NCBI GenBank assembly: GCA_020186115.1
Contig: WSYJ01000001.1
Coordinates: 372,001-436,000, forward strand
Direction: 5' to 3'
Source: Histomonas meleagridis
Lineage: Eukaryota; Parabasalia; Tritrichomonadida; Dientamoebidae
DNA: 64,000 nt
The notes beneath the pieces are model-generated. The model was not told where the DNA came from. It did not search any database and was given only the letters and a program-made list of their open reading frames with translations. Of the stretch, positions 39,519-49,472 are shown in pieces; position 1 is the first letter of the stretch, and each line of letters opens with the position of its first letter. A program made the position numbers and the translations under genes.

Positions 39519-42500
39519 TTAAAAATCATCTGAAACATCTTCTGCGACATCATCAGGAATTTCATTATCATTTTCATTATTTTTATTAATATTTTTATTC
39601 ACGTTATAATTTTTTCCAGCCATTTCATAAATTTCTTGAATTGTTTCTATTTCGATATAATTTTCGACATTTATATTATTTGAAATCATTTTATCGATTA
39701 AGTTCGAAGCCTTTAAATAATTTCCAACTGAAACAAATACTTTAATTAAAACAACATAAATATCATCAATTCGAAGAATTTCTTCAATGTCTTTAATTTT
39801 AAGTAATTCATTACATAATATTTTTGATTTATTTGGGTCATTTTCGATATATGAAATTGCGTTTTGAAGGTTTTCAATACAATTAATTTGAAATGAAATT
39901 TTTTCGTATAAATTATTTTTATTATTAAATTCAAATTTATTAATAAATTGATATGACAGTTTTAATAGTTTAAGTGATTTAGTATAATCGCCATTTGTTT
40001 GAATAATTTTATTCGAAATTTTAATAAGGAATTTGCAGATTTTATTATACGAATGAGTGCGACGATAAAAATCAATACAAATTCTGAAAAGTGGACTTCT
40101 ATCGTTTTCGCATTGTTTCGAAAGATATTTAACTGAAATTTCATAAATTTCATTTCGATTAATACTTAAAGCGAAACGAATAATTTTATCATTATCCTTA
40201 GAATCAATAATATTTTGAATTGCCGCTTTATAATCTTGTAAATAAATATAAATTTTAGCAGCTTCTAAATACGAATTTTGTTGATTTAAAAGTTTTGCAG
40301 ATTGAACAATAATATTTTTATCATCGAAAGACTTAAAATTCGAAATGATATAATTAATACAATCATTAGGTAATTGAATATTATATTTTGCGCAAATTTT
40401 ATACGAAATTTTTATCTCATTTGAATATATATAAAATATAGAAGAAAGTTGATATTTACCAATATCATAAAGTAATTTTCCGCATTTTTTTAGAAGATTT
40501 TTATCCGCTTTATTAATATTATTTAATGAAATATTTTCAAGGAATTCAATCGAATTAGAATTAATACATAATAAAAGTGTTTTATTAATTCGACCACTTC
40601 TTGAATATAAAATAGATGCTAAATTAATATCACCTTTAATTTCATATTCATGAGCAGCTTTCGATATTAAAACTTTTGGAGCTTTAAATGATAATGATAA
40701 AATATAATCTTTTTCATTAAATTTTACTGATAATTCAAACGCTGTACCAATTTGTTTCGTTTGTAAGAATAAATCAATAATTTTTCGTTGTTGAACTTTA
40801 AGAACATTTTCATCTTTAATGCTATTTAAATGTAATAAAAGTAATCTCGAATAATAACATAAAAGATTTCGATTATTATTTTTCGATATATATTTATAAG
40901 CTTCTTCATAACGATTTAATATACAAAGAAGGCGAACAATTTCATGATTATTACCACTAAAATTAAAATGATTTAATGCAAGTTCATAATTTTTATGATA
41001 TTCATAATAACGCCCAAACCATTGATGGATTATTAAATTATTTGGAAAAATTCGATTATATTGAAAGAAATTTTGAAGATTACTATTATGAAGTGTTATA
41101 CGTAAAAGTTCTCTATCAAGAAAACCACTATTTAAATAATGTTTAAATGATTCTTCAAATTGATGATTAAACTCATAATAAATTCCTAAAATATATTCAT
41201 TGTTATTGTTAAAAAGTTTATTATTAAATTTATAAAAATCTAAATTATTAAAATCTTCTTTTTGATGTATATCATTTAGAAATGAAATTTGATTCTTATT
41301 TGTTGTGTTATTATTAAAATTAAATTCATTGTTTAATTTATCAAAAAGAATTTTTGTGATTTCAATTTCTTTATTATTTAAACAAAATATTACACTTTTA
41401 TGTAAATAATTCAAATCGTCAATACTTGAAATTAATTCTTGAATTTTATCTTGATAATTAAATATTTTATAAAATAATAGTTCTATTAACATACGTTTTA
41501 AAGTAATATTAATTCCATCAATTATTTTAAATTGAGATATGAAAATTGTTGAAACAATTCCTTTAATTGAATATATTGAAGAATTAATATTATTATAAAA
41601 GTAATAAATTCGAGGAGTTTCAACACGAAATATTGTACGTTCTTGATCGAACATAATTTTATTAAACAAATAATTATTAAGATTTATATCTATAAAATAT
41701 AAATAAATATGATTTTGACTTTGAATACAAAGAATTCGATTTGAAATTATATCCCAAAATTGGAAAATTGGAATTTCATTTTCTTCAGGAAGTTTAATTT
41801 TATTCATTTTATTATTTTGTGGTGAATAAAGATATAAATATTTCGAGTTATTCCATGAATAATTTTTATAAACATCAATTAGAATACTAACGCAATATCC
41901 TCCTCTATTAATTGATATATTACGAATCCGATAAACTTTAGATTTATTAAATGATATTGTGTTAGAATTTAGAAAGTTCGGAATTCTTCGACTAATATCA
42001 TAAAGTTGGAAACAAATATTTTCTTCATTTTGACTAAAAATACAAAAATATTTACCGTTAAGTGATATTTGTATTATATTTCCTGGGATTTCAATTGTTT
42101 TATTTTGTTTTATTTCGCCTTGAAGTGTATATATATATAATATATTATTTTTAATACAATAAATGTTTTCACCTAAAATTTCAATAAGTAAACTTTCAGT
42201 ATTTATTTCATTAATTTGCTGGAAATTTTTATATGTTATATTATATATTAACGTTTTATAATGTGTTATAATTAATAAATGTGAACCAGATAAACAAATT
42301 CGTTCAATGTTAAATGGAAAACGCTTACGAATTTGATTACTAATTAATAAACTATGTGAATCATTTTGAAATATAAAGATTTCTTTGTTAAATTGACATC
42401 GATAAATAGGTAAATTACAAAGATGATATTTACTATCTTCATCAATTAATATTGAAATTGGTATTAAACTCGAAAAAATACATTTTTTGGTTGATATATT

Positions 42501-43457
42501 TGAACTAAAATGTCGGAAATTGATAATTTTTTGTCTTTTGAAATCAATATAATGTAAATAAACATTTCCATTGTTTGTAATTGTCATGATTTCTTGTTGA
42601 AGCTGATAATATTGTAATCCAATGATATTTTCTTGTTTAGCAAATTCGAAGTTAATATAATTATCACCTTTTAATGTGCTAATAATAATTCGATTTTTTT
42701 GATAATATAATAAATACTTTTGATTTATATGTTGAAAAAAATGATTTTCACCTTTTTCAAGTTGAATTTGTTGTTTTTCTTCGAAATTAATTTCATTTTC
42801 TTTTGAGTATTCGAATTTATATTTATGTAAAATATTATAGTTATTAATTAAAATGAAATTATTTGATTTTGATTTAAATGTAAAATAATTGATTGGTGTT
42901 GAAATTTGCTTTGTAGAAATTTGTTGTATGTTATAATTGTTTTCATTTTCATTATCAATTAATAATAAAAAAATGTTTCCATCTTTTGTAATGAGAAGTG
43001 AATTTAATGTTGAATCATTTAAAAATGTCAAAAAATCAACTTGAAGATTACTGTCGATGTTATATTTCATTTTAACTTCATTCTGTTGAAATTCCCAATA
43101 TATAATTTTACCGGTACGTGAAGTCGTAATTGAAATTGGTAATATAGAATGCCATGAAATATGCACAATAGATGATTTTTCAATTGGGGTTCCATGATAA
43201 ACTTGAGAATTATAAAAAATTGAAAATGTTCCATCACTCCATCCAATTCCTAAATAGTCTCGATAATTTGACCAACAAATACTCGTACTTCGTTGCTTAC
43301 GTGATATACGGTCTTGGGATAGTTCAATTCCATTAGGATGAAGAAAATGAACTCGAAAATCATTACCGATTACTGCACAAATTTCTTTATAATTTGACCA
43401 TGAAGCTGAAACAATTGTGGTGAATTTTGGTCGAACTGAAAGTGCGGGGTTTGTCAT
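39519..43457 (-). CDS. IFT140: Intraflagellar transport protein IFT140 (IFT-A)
   Basis: 1312 residues from ATG 43457. The N-terminal third is WD40-like; SICWSNYRDYLGIGWSDGTFSIFY followed by HISWHSILPISITTSRTGKIIYW fits the IFT140 signature (WHP...LAVGW.DG / WS..G..L...G.+..W). The C-terminal two thirds are TPR-like helical pairs (about residues 700-1260). The end is Asp/Glu-rich. IFT140 is a core IFT-A subunit for retrograde transport in flagella. Length is near the 1400-residue norm. The sequence is extremely AT- and Asn/Ile-rich. It starts 89 bp from the ERGIC3-like gene, which runs the other way. WDR19 or IFT122 are less likely alternatives. Confidence 0.75.
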   Translation of the reverse strand: MTNPALSVRPKFTTIVSASWSNYKEICAVIGNDFRVHFLHPNGIELSQDRISRKQRSTSICWSNYRDYLGIGWSDGTFSIFYNSQVYHGTPIEKSSIVHISWHSILPISITTSRTGKIIYWEFQQNEVKMKYNIDSNLQVDFLTFLNDSTLNSLLITKDGNIFLLLIDNENENNYNIQQISTKQISTPINYFTFKSKSNNFILINNYNILHKYKFEYSKENEINFEEKQQIQLEKGENHFFQHINQKYLLYYQKNRIIISTLKGDNYINFEFAKQENIIGLQYYQLQQEIMTITNNGNVYLHYIDFKRQKIINFRHFSSNISTKKCIFSSLIPISILIDEDSKYHLCNLPIYRCQFNKEIFIFQNDSHSLLISNQIRKRFPFNIERICLSGSHLLIITHYKTLIYNITYKNFQQINEINTESLLIEILGENIYCIKNNILYIYTLQGEIKQNKTIEIPGNIIQISLNGKYFCIFSQNEENICFQLYDISRRIPNFLNSNTISFNKSKVYRIRNISINRGGYCVSILIDVYKNYSWNNSKYLYLYSPQNNKMNKIKLPEENEIPIFQFWDIISNRILCIQSQNHIYLYFIDINLNNYLFNKIMFDQERTIFRVETPRIYYFYNNINSSIYSIKGIVSTIFISQFKIIDGINITLKRMLIELLFYKIFNYQDKIQELISSIDDLNYLHKSVIFCLNNKEIEITKILFDKLNNEFNFNNNTTNKNQISFLNDIHQKEDFNNLDFYKFNNKLFNNNNEYILGIYYEFNHQFEESFKHYLNSGFLDRELLRITLHNSNLQNFFQYNRIFPNNLIIHQWFGRYYEYHKNYELALNHFNFSGNNHEIVRLLCILNRYEEAYKYISKNNNRNLLCYYSRLLLLHLNSIKDENVLKVQQRKIIDLFLQTKQIGTAFELSVKFNEKDYILSLSFKAPKVLISKAAHEYEIKGDINLASILYSRSGRINKTLLLCINSNSIEFLENISLNNINKADKNLLKKCGKLLYDIGKYQLSSIFYIYSNEIKISYKICAKYNIQLPNDCINYIISNFKSFDDKNIIVQSAKLLNQQNSYLEAAKIYIYLQDYKAAIQNIIDSKDNDKIIRFALSINRNEIYEISVKYLSKQCENDRSPLFRICIDFYRRTHSYNKICKFLIKISNKIIQTNGDYTKSLKLLKLSYQFINKFEFNNKNNLYEKISFQINCIENLQNAISYIENDPNKSKILCNELLKIKDIEEILRIDDIYVVLIKVFVSVGNYLKASNLIDKMISNNINVENYIEIETIQEIYEMAGKNYNVNKNINKNNENDNEIPDDVAEDVSDDF

Positions 43458-43546
43458 TTCTTTTGATGATTTTCTGTTTTCTTGTGTTTAAAAAAAATTT
43501 AAACGTTCATGAAAATATTTCATATCACATTTCCCAAATTTCTCAA
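43458..43546. promoter_or_regulatory. 89-bp shared divergent promoter (IFT140 / ERGIC3-like)
   Basis: Only 89 bp separate the two starts. On the plus strand TCATATCACATTT at about 43520-43532 contains two overlapping TCA-Y-W initiator candidates ahead of ATG 43547. The two genes must share this space for initiation. Confidence 0.45.
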
Positions 43547-44656
43547 ATGAATTTCATTAAAAAAATTGATTTTTACCCAAAATATTTAGAAGAATTTAAT
43601 GAAAAAACAACAAATGGAGGAATACTAAGCATTATTACTTTTATATTTATATTTATTTTATTTTTCCTTAGTTTTGATTCTTATCTCAAATCTTTATCAA
43701 AACAAAATTTCATAGTTGAAGAAACAAAACTTCCATTTACTGAAAATCATGTCTTTGATCCTAACAGAATTCCAATGTTTAAAATTAATTTTGATTTATT
43801 TTTTTATAACATTGGTTGTTCATTTCTTCAAATCAAGTTAATTAATAATTATAAAGAGGTCGAAGATGTTTATGACAGTCATATTCATACAGAACGTTAT
43901 TCACGATTAACTAATCAATTAATATCCAAGAAATCATATCCCAAAAACTCGCATAATATCAATAATAATTATTGTGGTTCATGTTATTCTATGCGATCAG
44001 GTTGTTGTAATACATGTGAAGAAGTTCTTCAAGCATTTAAATCCAAAAATCGACTTCTTCCACCAATAATAACTATTGATCAATGTTCAAGCAAAGACTT
44101 TGAGCAAGAAATATATTCAATGTTAAATGAATCATGTCGAATATATGGTAATTTTTCTGTTTTACGACATCCAAGTACATTTTACGTTACAATTGGCGAT
44201 GATCAAGATGAAACACATTTTTCAAGTTATTCCAAATTTGGAATTAACATAAATGAATTTAACTTTTCACATCAAATTAAACATTTTAGTATTGGCGATA
44301 CAACAAAAGATGATCATTTCCCACTTGATGGGTATAAAGATATTCAAACAAGCATTGGTCGTATGAAGAAATATTATTATATTCGTTCGATTGGAAGAGA
44401 TCTTGAAGGGAAAAAATTTAGTATCTTTAGTACACAATTCCAAAAATTTTATAAAAATGAAAGTAGAAAATACCCTGGCGTGTACTTCGCTTATGATATT
44501 TCTCCTATTTTGGTGGTTGATACAAAAAATAAAAATTTAACAAAGTTTCTCGTAGATGTTTCATCAATTCTTGGCGGTGTATTCGCAATTTTTACCTTCA
44601 TAGATATGATAGCATACCGTCTTTCACAAGAGGAATCACTTACTAATACAGATTAA
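43547..44656 (+). CDS. ERGIC3/Erv46-like ER-Golgi cargo receptor
   Basis: 369 residues from ATG 43547; upstream reading to 43427 would begin at TTG and run through the IFT140 start. The N-terminus KIDFYPKYLEEFNEKTTNGG matches Erv46/ERGIC3. It is followed by a first membrane helix at about residues 25-42 and a luminal domain with the hallmark Cys cluster (CGSCYSMRSGCC, then CNTCEEV). A second helix lies near residues 330-352 (FLVDVSSILGGVFAIFTFID). These proteins cycle between ER and Golgi in COPII and COPI vesicles and retrieve escaped ER proteins. Fits the window's other traffic genes (epsilon-COP, ArfGAP). Confidence 0.93.
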   Translation: MNFIKKIDFYPKYLEEFNEKTTNGGILSIITFIFIFILFFLSFDSYLKSLSKQNFIVEETKLPFTENHVFDPNRIPMFKINFDLFFYNIGCSFLQIKLINNYKEVEDVYDSHIHTERYSRLTNQLISKKSYPKNSHNINNNYCGSCYSMRSGCCNTCEEVLQAFKSKNRLLPPIITIDQCSSKDFEQEIYSMLNESCRIYGNFSVLRHPSTFYVTIGDDQDETHFSSYSKFGININEFNFSHQIKHFSIGDTTKDDHFPLDGYKDIQTSIGRMKKYYYIRSIGRDLEGKKFSIFSTQFQKFYKNESRKYPGVYFAYDISPILVVDTKNKNLTKFLVDVSSILGGVFAIFTFIDMIAYRLSQEESLTNTD

Positions 44657-44893
44657 AATATATGTAAATAATAAATGTTTTTTATTAATTTTGTTTATTA
44701 TAAATAATTTTTTAAAAAATATATTTTTATAAATTACATCTCTTTTTTTTATGGTTGTTTCTGCCTCCTATTTCATCTTTACGCATTGCTTTTAAAATTC
44801 TTAGATCTCATAGATCAAATGAATAAAACAATCAAGGCATGGAAATTGACTAGGTTTGGCTGTAATTTAACTTAACGTTCATCCAAAATTACC
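44657..44893. other. Intergenic spacer
   Basis: About 240 AT-rich bases leading into TAF9. TTAACGTTCATCC lies about 20 bp before the start and may be an initiator-like site. Confidence 0.35.
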
Positions 44894-45268
44894 ATGTCTC
44901 AACCTGCAAACATTCTCGAATCTATGAAGCAATTACTTCATCAAATGGAAATAACTGACTACGAGCCTGCTGTGCCTCACATGCTTGTGGAATTATTCTA
45001 TAGACACGTAACAGATGTTCTCAAAGAAGCTCAACGTTCCTGCGAAGCTAGAAGAGATAAAGAGATTAACGAAGATGATTTGAGACTGGCAATACAGGTT
45101 GTTCTTCAGCAATCTCTCCTACAAACAATTCCATTGGAAAGTATGCAAAAAATTGCAAGAAAAATTAATGAACAGCCTTTACCTGATGTGCCAGATATCC
45201 CAGAAGTAGTTCTTCCAAATGATGAAACATCTCTACTTCAGCCAAACTTCCAAGTATCACGCAATTAA
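44894..45268 (+). CDS. TAF9: TAF9-like histone-fold subunit of TFIID/SAGA
   Basis: 124 residues. ILESMKQLLHQMEITDYEPA, then MLVELFYRHVTDVLKEAQRS, then DKEINEDDLRLAIQ is the TAF9 histone fold, including the DD-LAI motif of helix 3. TAF9 pairs with TAF6 in TFIID and in SAGA. The product is short compared with yeast Taf9 (157) and human TAF9 (264), and has only a brief Pro-rich tail after the fold. It would act at core promoters; trichomonad initiators are read by the unrelated IBP39 in T. vaginalis, so a TFIID-type component is informative. Confidence 0.85.
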   Translation: MSQPANILESMKQLLHQMEITDYEPAVPHMLVELFYRHVTDVLKEAQRSCEARRDKEINEDDLRLAIQVVLQQSLLQTIPLESMQKIARKINEQPLPDVPDIPEVVLPNDETSLLQPNFQVSRN

Positions 45269-45421
45269 TTTTTATCTACTTTTCATTCACTAACAATAAA
45301 CATCAACAATTGTTACTTTCGTGTTTTTTTTGGTGTTATATGTATTTAATCATTATTCCTTTGGATAAATAAAATTTTTGTTCGTTTTTTAAAATTAACG
45401 TTTTTTTGAACACCAATTAAA

Positions 45422-45894
45422 ATGAACGCTCAAAGAGATCAATTCAAGAGATTTTCCCTTGAGAAAAATTTCTTTTGGCATGGTGTATTAGCACTAAATG
45501 AAAACGGAGGACAAAGTATCTTTTAATTCTAACTTCAGCATTTTTTGATGTTCGAATGAAGAAAAATGTACCAGGTGCTCCACAAATAGTTGGGTTGTAC
45601 ACGAATGATATTCCCCCTATGCCTCTTTCACCAACAGATACCTTAACATGTACATTTGTAATTGAAAATAATATGGGATTAACAACACAAAGAACTACTC
45701 TTGTAGAGAGCTCTGTTACAGGTACGGATTTGCAAAAGCTTATAGAGTCAAGTGAAAATGTCGGCAAACAAATATTACTCACAAACGAAAAAGGAGAATG
45801 GCAATTTATACAAATGGGTAATGTTTGGGGACTACGCTCTGTTGTTTTATATGTTTCACACGCTGTTCTTAACGAACATATTAAAGACATTTAG
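45422..45894 (+). CDS. Unknown 149-residue protein, interrupted by a 23-nt intron
   Basis: Exon 1 runs 45422-45515 and exon 2 45539-45894. Without splicing, exon 1 meets TAA two codons into the intron. Removing 45516-45538 joins CAA-A to CA-TTT in frame and gives a continuous protein: MNAQRDQFKRFSLEKNFFWH, GVLALNENGGQTFFDVRMKK and so on to HAVLNEHIKDI. I do not recognise the family. It looks globular and soluble, with a beta-rich middle (LTCTFVIENNMGLTTQRTTL), no signal peptide and no membrane helix. It sits 154 bp after TAF9 on the same strand. A reading that begins at 45556 is simply the 3' part of exon 2. Confidence 0.75.
45516..45538 (+). other. 23-nt spliceosomal intron
   Basis: Starts GTATCT and ends TTCTAACTTCAG; phase 1. 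The 5' GTAT, the TCTAAC branch-like word a few bases before the CAG, and the tiny size match the trichomonad short-intron type. The same length and the same TAACTYCAG end occur in the GFAT intron at 62375-62397. Confidence 0.85.
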
Positions 45895-46104
45895 ATTTTC
45901 ATTTTGGAAACACAAACTTTTTTCGAAATTTGAATATGCTGGAAACGATTCAATTATTAGAGTTCTTGAAATATTTTTAAATGAAAACAGTGAATATAAC
46001 ATGTTTGAGTTTTTTTTCAATTATCAATAATGGTTTAATATTAAATTTTGATATTTTTATATTTGATCATAAAGTAAAAAGTAATGGCAAAATTTAAATA
46101 ATTT
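45895..46104. other. Convergent intergenic spacer
   Basis: About 210 AT-rich bases. An overlapping open frame reaching 46030 is not supported as coding. Confidence 0.4.
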
Positions 46105-46818
46105 TTATTTTTTGGTACTTTCTTGCTCATCGTCATTAACAACAGGATATTCCTTTTGATCCTCTAAGAACCGCTTTTGTGAATACGCATACACAGCCCA
46201 CACCGCTTCATTACACAAATTATCCAAGTCTATTTCAACGCTTTTGGAGTGCACTCCCAAATTCGGATGATATCGAAGAACTATTTGCAGAAATTCATGT
46301 GCATCTTTTTTATTGCATAACTCATTAGACGCTTTAATGAAAGATTTGATTGTTGTTACGTCCATTTGAGGAAGCTTAGGAAATACGAATCGTGTTGGCG
46401 AATATTTTTGGATTTTTTCAGATGCATCATCAATTTCTTGGTAAAGCTCTTTTTCAAGTTTCATTACTTTTTTGGACCAGTTTTTGAAAGTTTCTTCTTT
46501 TAATGTGCTAAGCATTTTTTCAAAGGAATCACGTAGTTCTTTAGCAGCCATGGCATAATATGAATTTCTTCCAAAAAATTTTTCTGTGTTTGTATGAACT
46601 AAAGAAAAATCGTATCTCAACTCTTTGATGCTTGAATATTCGTTTGTAAGTAGATTCCCTTGAATTTGACCAAGCGTCATTGGTTTTCTGATACGAGTAT
46701 AATAATCTTCCATTCCCTCCATAGTGTCATCAACTGGGTTTACAAACATGGCTGATAATGGCTTTTCTAAAATTTTTTCCATGATTTTTATGCATTCATT
46801 TCGAGTATACTCGTCCAT
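46105..46818 (-). CDS. Bromodomain protein
   Basis: 237 residues from ATG 46818. Residues about 1-100 form a bromodomain: LSAMFVNPVDD, DYYTRIRKPMTLGQIQGNLL (the Y-x-x-x-I-x-x-P-M-x-L core) and HTNTEKFFGRNSYYAMAAKEL with the region of the acetyl-lysine-contacting Asn. The middle is charged and helical. The rest (about 140-237) has no family I can name; FPKLPQMDVTTIKSFIKAS resembles an extra-terminal-like helical module only weakly. It likely reads acetylated histones. It is a one-bromodomain protein, shorter than BET proteins. Confidence 0.88.
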   Translation of the reverse strand: MDEYTRNECIKIMEKILEKPLSAMFVNPVDDTMEGMEDYYTRIRKPMTLGQIQGNLLTNEYSSIKELRYDFSLVHTNTEKFFGRNSYYAMAAKELRDSFEKMLSTLKEETFKNWSKKVMKLEKELYQEIDDASEKIQKYSPTRFVFPKLPQMDVTTIKSFIKASNELCNKKDAHEFLQIVLRYHPNLGVHSKSVEIDLDNLCNEAVWAVYAYSQKRFLEDQKEYPVVNDDEQESTKK

Positions 46819-47286
46819 CTGTTTGGCATAAATTTTTCAATTGAAATGTATACTGGCATTTTGAATATTTGAATGACTATTTGGTCCACCGCCAAAATAA
46901 TAAACGGCACTTTGTAACCAGAATTGACAAATATTTGTTTGTTAACTAACATGCAAAATAGGAAGTATCATATATCCAAATTTCTTTAAGTATGATTTAT
47001 ATAATTTATGATTATAAAAAATTATGGATTACAACATATAACATAAAGTCATTATAATGAAATTTTCGAAATCAAACAAGGTATTCATTTTATATTTATT
47101 TTAGTAATAGATTCATTCTAATGTACAAATAAAATAATGATCTCGTATTTTAAAAATCATCAAAGAAATAGTGAAGTGATTAGAAAACGATGGACGAATT
47201 GACTTATGAACGATTATTTTTCATCTAAATTCCGAATAAACCATAGAAATCGTGATTTACGATAGAAGAGTCTAAAAAACCAATTT
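46819..47286. other. Intergenic, 5' flank of the bromodomain gene
   Basis: About 470 AT-rich bases. A TTTCAATTG word lies close to the bromodomain start. Nothing else recognised. Confidence 0.4.
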
Positions 47287-48576
47287 TTATTGATAGCATT
47301 TTTCTTTTTTCCACAATTTGAATGCCTTTTTTGCCACATTAATATATTCTACATCTGTTACATATACTCTCATTGCAGTTTCAACGAAATGTATTGGAAC
47401 AATAGATGATATATCAGATGGTGTCAGGGTAACAATTTTATCTTCTGAACCAGATCTCCAAAAAGGAATTCCTAGAAGTGGATGTTGCTTAGAAATTCCG
47501 TACCTAAATCGAAGTTTGACATATCTCAATTTTTCACTTGGTATGTCAGCAAATTGAGAGATGTCTTTTTCGATTTGCTGCACTTGGCTTTGGGAGTACG
47601 AAAGCCCCTCTTCGTTCTTAGGGTTAACTCTTAGTTCTCCAACGAGCTTGTAGAGTTTCCTTTCACAGATTCTGTCAGCTATCTTTTTTGCTTCTTCCCC
47701 ACATTTTCCGGATTGAATTATTGTAAACAATCTGTCGTCTAACTTACAATAAAGTTCAACATTCTGAAGGGATTCTTCAAATTTAAAGTAAGGATCAGCT
47801 GCATCAAGCATATCTGTGATCATACAATCCATGGCTTGAATTGTGTGATGTTGATAAACTCTGTTATGCATGTTGTTTCTGTTGAAGAAAAGCCGTTCTA
47901 TTGTTTGCATTTCACTTATCTTCCATGCAAGCTTTCCTTCAACAACTCGACAATTATATATTAGCCGACTGAATTCAAAACTTGCTATGTTTAGGGATCG
48001 GTTAATGTCACGAACAAGGTAATCAAATTTGTCTAGATCAATATCACATTGTCTATTACAAACAATGCATGATAAATATTCTGGAAATTTTTCATATGGA
48101 TCTCCTCTGATATATGATGCAGCAGCATCAATAACATCAACAGGGATGTCAAGTTTGTATTTCCTAAAAATATGCTTTAAAACTTTGATTGACATATCTT
48201 CATGATCCCATAAAGGATCGTAATGGTGTGCAACATGTTCAAAGCAGTGGCTCCAAGGTCCGTGGCCAAGGTCATGACAAAGAGCTGCAATAATTACTGC
48301 TTGTGCATGTTCTGGTTGAATTTTGAGTTCTGGCTGTTGATTTTGTAAGTGCTCCATAAAAAGAGTTGCTAGATGAGCACATCCAAGGGAGTGTTCAAAT
48401 CTAGTATGTGTAGCTCCTGGGTATACAAGATAATCACATCCAAGTTGACGTATATGTCTAAGTCTTTGGAATTCTGGGCAATCTATTATTGGCCAACAGT
48501 AACTTGGAATAAAGAGTGGACCATATATTTCATCATGAGGTGAGTGTCGTTTTGCTGTTGGCTTTTCTTGGGACAT
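47287..48576 (-). CDS. SAMHD1-like HD-domain phosphohydrolase (dNTPase family)
   Basis: 429 residues from ATG 48576. The HD domain begins at once: DEIYGPLFIPSYCWPIIDCP, then EFQRLRHIRQLG, THTRFEHSLG (His62) and CHDLGHGPWSHCFE (His101, Asp102). CDIDLDKFDYLVRD supplies the fourth metal ligand. The metal-binding set of SAMHD1 is therefore complete. SAMHD1 and bacterial relatives hydrolyse dNTPs to nucleosides and triphosphate. The SAM domain of human SAMHD1 is absent, as in many protist and bacterial forms. The allosteric dGTP site cannot be judged by eye. It runs divergently from epsilon-COP with only 59 bp between starts. Confidence 0.9.
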   Translation of the reverse strand: MSQEKPTAKRHSPHDEIYGPLFIPSYCWPIIDCPEFQRLRHIRQLGCDYLVYPGATHTRFEHSLGCAHLATLFMEHLQNQQPELKIQPEHAQAVIIAALCHDLGHGPWSHCFEHVAHHYDPLWDHEDMSIKVLKHIFRKYKLDIPVDVIDAAASYIRGDPYEKFPEYLSCIVCNRQCDIDLDKFDYLVRDINRSLNIASFEFSRLIYNCRVVEGKLAWKISEMQTIERLFFNRNNMHNRVYQHHTIQAMDCMITDMLDAADPYFKFEESLQNVELYCKLDDRLFTIIQSGKCGEEAKKIADRICERKLYKLVGELRVNPKNEEGLSYSQSQVQQIEKDISQFADIPSEKLRYVKLRFRYGISKQHPLLGIPFWRSGSEDKIVTLTPSDISSIVPIHFVETAMRVYVTDVEYINVAKKAFKLWKKEKCYQ

Positions 48577-48635
48577 AAATTACCATTTTTTCAATTGTTG
48601 TCTGGTCAAATAAACCATAAAAGTGACATAGAAGA
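48577..48635. promoter_or_regulatory. 59-bp divergent promoter (SAMHD1-like / epsilon-COP)
   Basis: Two starts face away from each other across 59 bp. GTCAAATAA and CCATAAAAG are the only candidate initiator-like stretches. Such a small gap must hold both core promoters. Confidence 0.45.
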
Positions 48636-49472
48636 ATGTCTGTTGACGATTTAAGAGAAAACTTTTACCTTGGATTTTATGCAAAAGTGATTTCTATTGG
48701 TGCTGGATTACCTAAAGATAATGAAGAAGTTGAATTTCTTGTTTTACGATCTAGATTAGCTCAAAACCAAATTGATTTTGTTCTCAACGCGACTCGTTCA
48801 CAAAGCAACAATGTGCAAAAAGGACTATATATTTTAGCAACAGCATTAAAGTCAGGCAAAAAAGAAGAAATGGAATCACTTCTTGAAGGTTCTGACAATT
48901 CTCTCATCAAAACATCACAATATTACAGCATTTGCATTGCTATTATCAATTTGCATCTTTCTCGTTATATAGAAGCCTATGAAGCACTTATGGGAAATAC
49001 ACATACAGAAGCAATTGCACTTAGAATACAATCATTACTCTCAATAAATCGCCCAGACTTAGCTGAGGAAGAACTTTCCAGTCTTCAAAATACAATTGTC
49101 TCAACCTTATGTTCTGCATATGTTTCATTATTCAAAGACAAAGAATCCACAAAGAATGCGCTCTTTGCTCTTCTTGATCTCTCCGAAATGTACGATCCAT
49201 CCCCCATCCTAACTAACGTTATTGCTGTTTGTCACTTCGCAATCGAAGAATGGGAAAATGGCCGAAACGCGATACAAAATGCGGAATCGCTTTTCCAAAA
49301 CGACGAAGCAACAACCATAAATGTTGGCGTTGCGTTGTGTCACTCTGAGGACTATGGAAAACTAAAAACACAAATAGAACTCATCAAAAGTATGAAGAAT
49401 AAATATACATCAAAAATCGAAGAAATGTTAAAAGATTTCGATGATACAGCAGAAAGAATAAAAGATCAGTAA
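48636..49472 (+). CDS. COPE: Epsilon-COP, COPI coatomer subunit
   Basis: 278 residues. ENFYLGFYAKVISIG followed by helical TPR-like pairs, and later IEEWENGRNAIQNAESL and LCHSEDYGKLKTQI, fit the alpha-solenoid of epsilon-COP. Length is close to the usual 290-310. Epsilon-COP sits at the C-terminus of alpha-COP in the B-subcomplex of COPI and works in Golgi-to-ER retrieval. It pairs logically with the ArfGAP and the Erv46-like receptor in this window. The call is made from pattern, since this subunit is poorly conserved. Confidence 0.8.
   Translation: MSVDDLRENFYLGFYAKVISIGAGLPKDNEEVEFLVLRSRLAQNQIDFVLNATRSQSNNVQKGLYILATALKSGKKEEMESLLEGSDNSLIKTSQYYSICIAIINLHLSRYIEAYEALMGNTHTEAIALRIQSLLSINRPDLAEEELSSLQNTIVSTLCSAYVSLFKDKESTKNALFALLDLSEMYDPSPILTNVIAVCHFAIEEWENGRNAIQNAESLFQNDEATTINVGVALCHSEDYGKLKTQIELIKSMKNKYTSKIEEMLKDFDDTAERIKDQ

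Noticed and set aside
45752..46030. Overlapping open frame downstream of the intron-containing gene
   Set aside because: Shares bases with exon 2 in another frame. Composition looks random.
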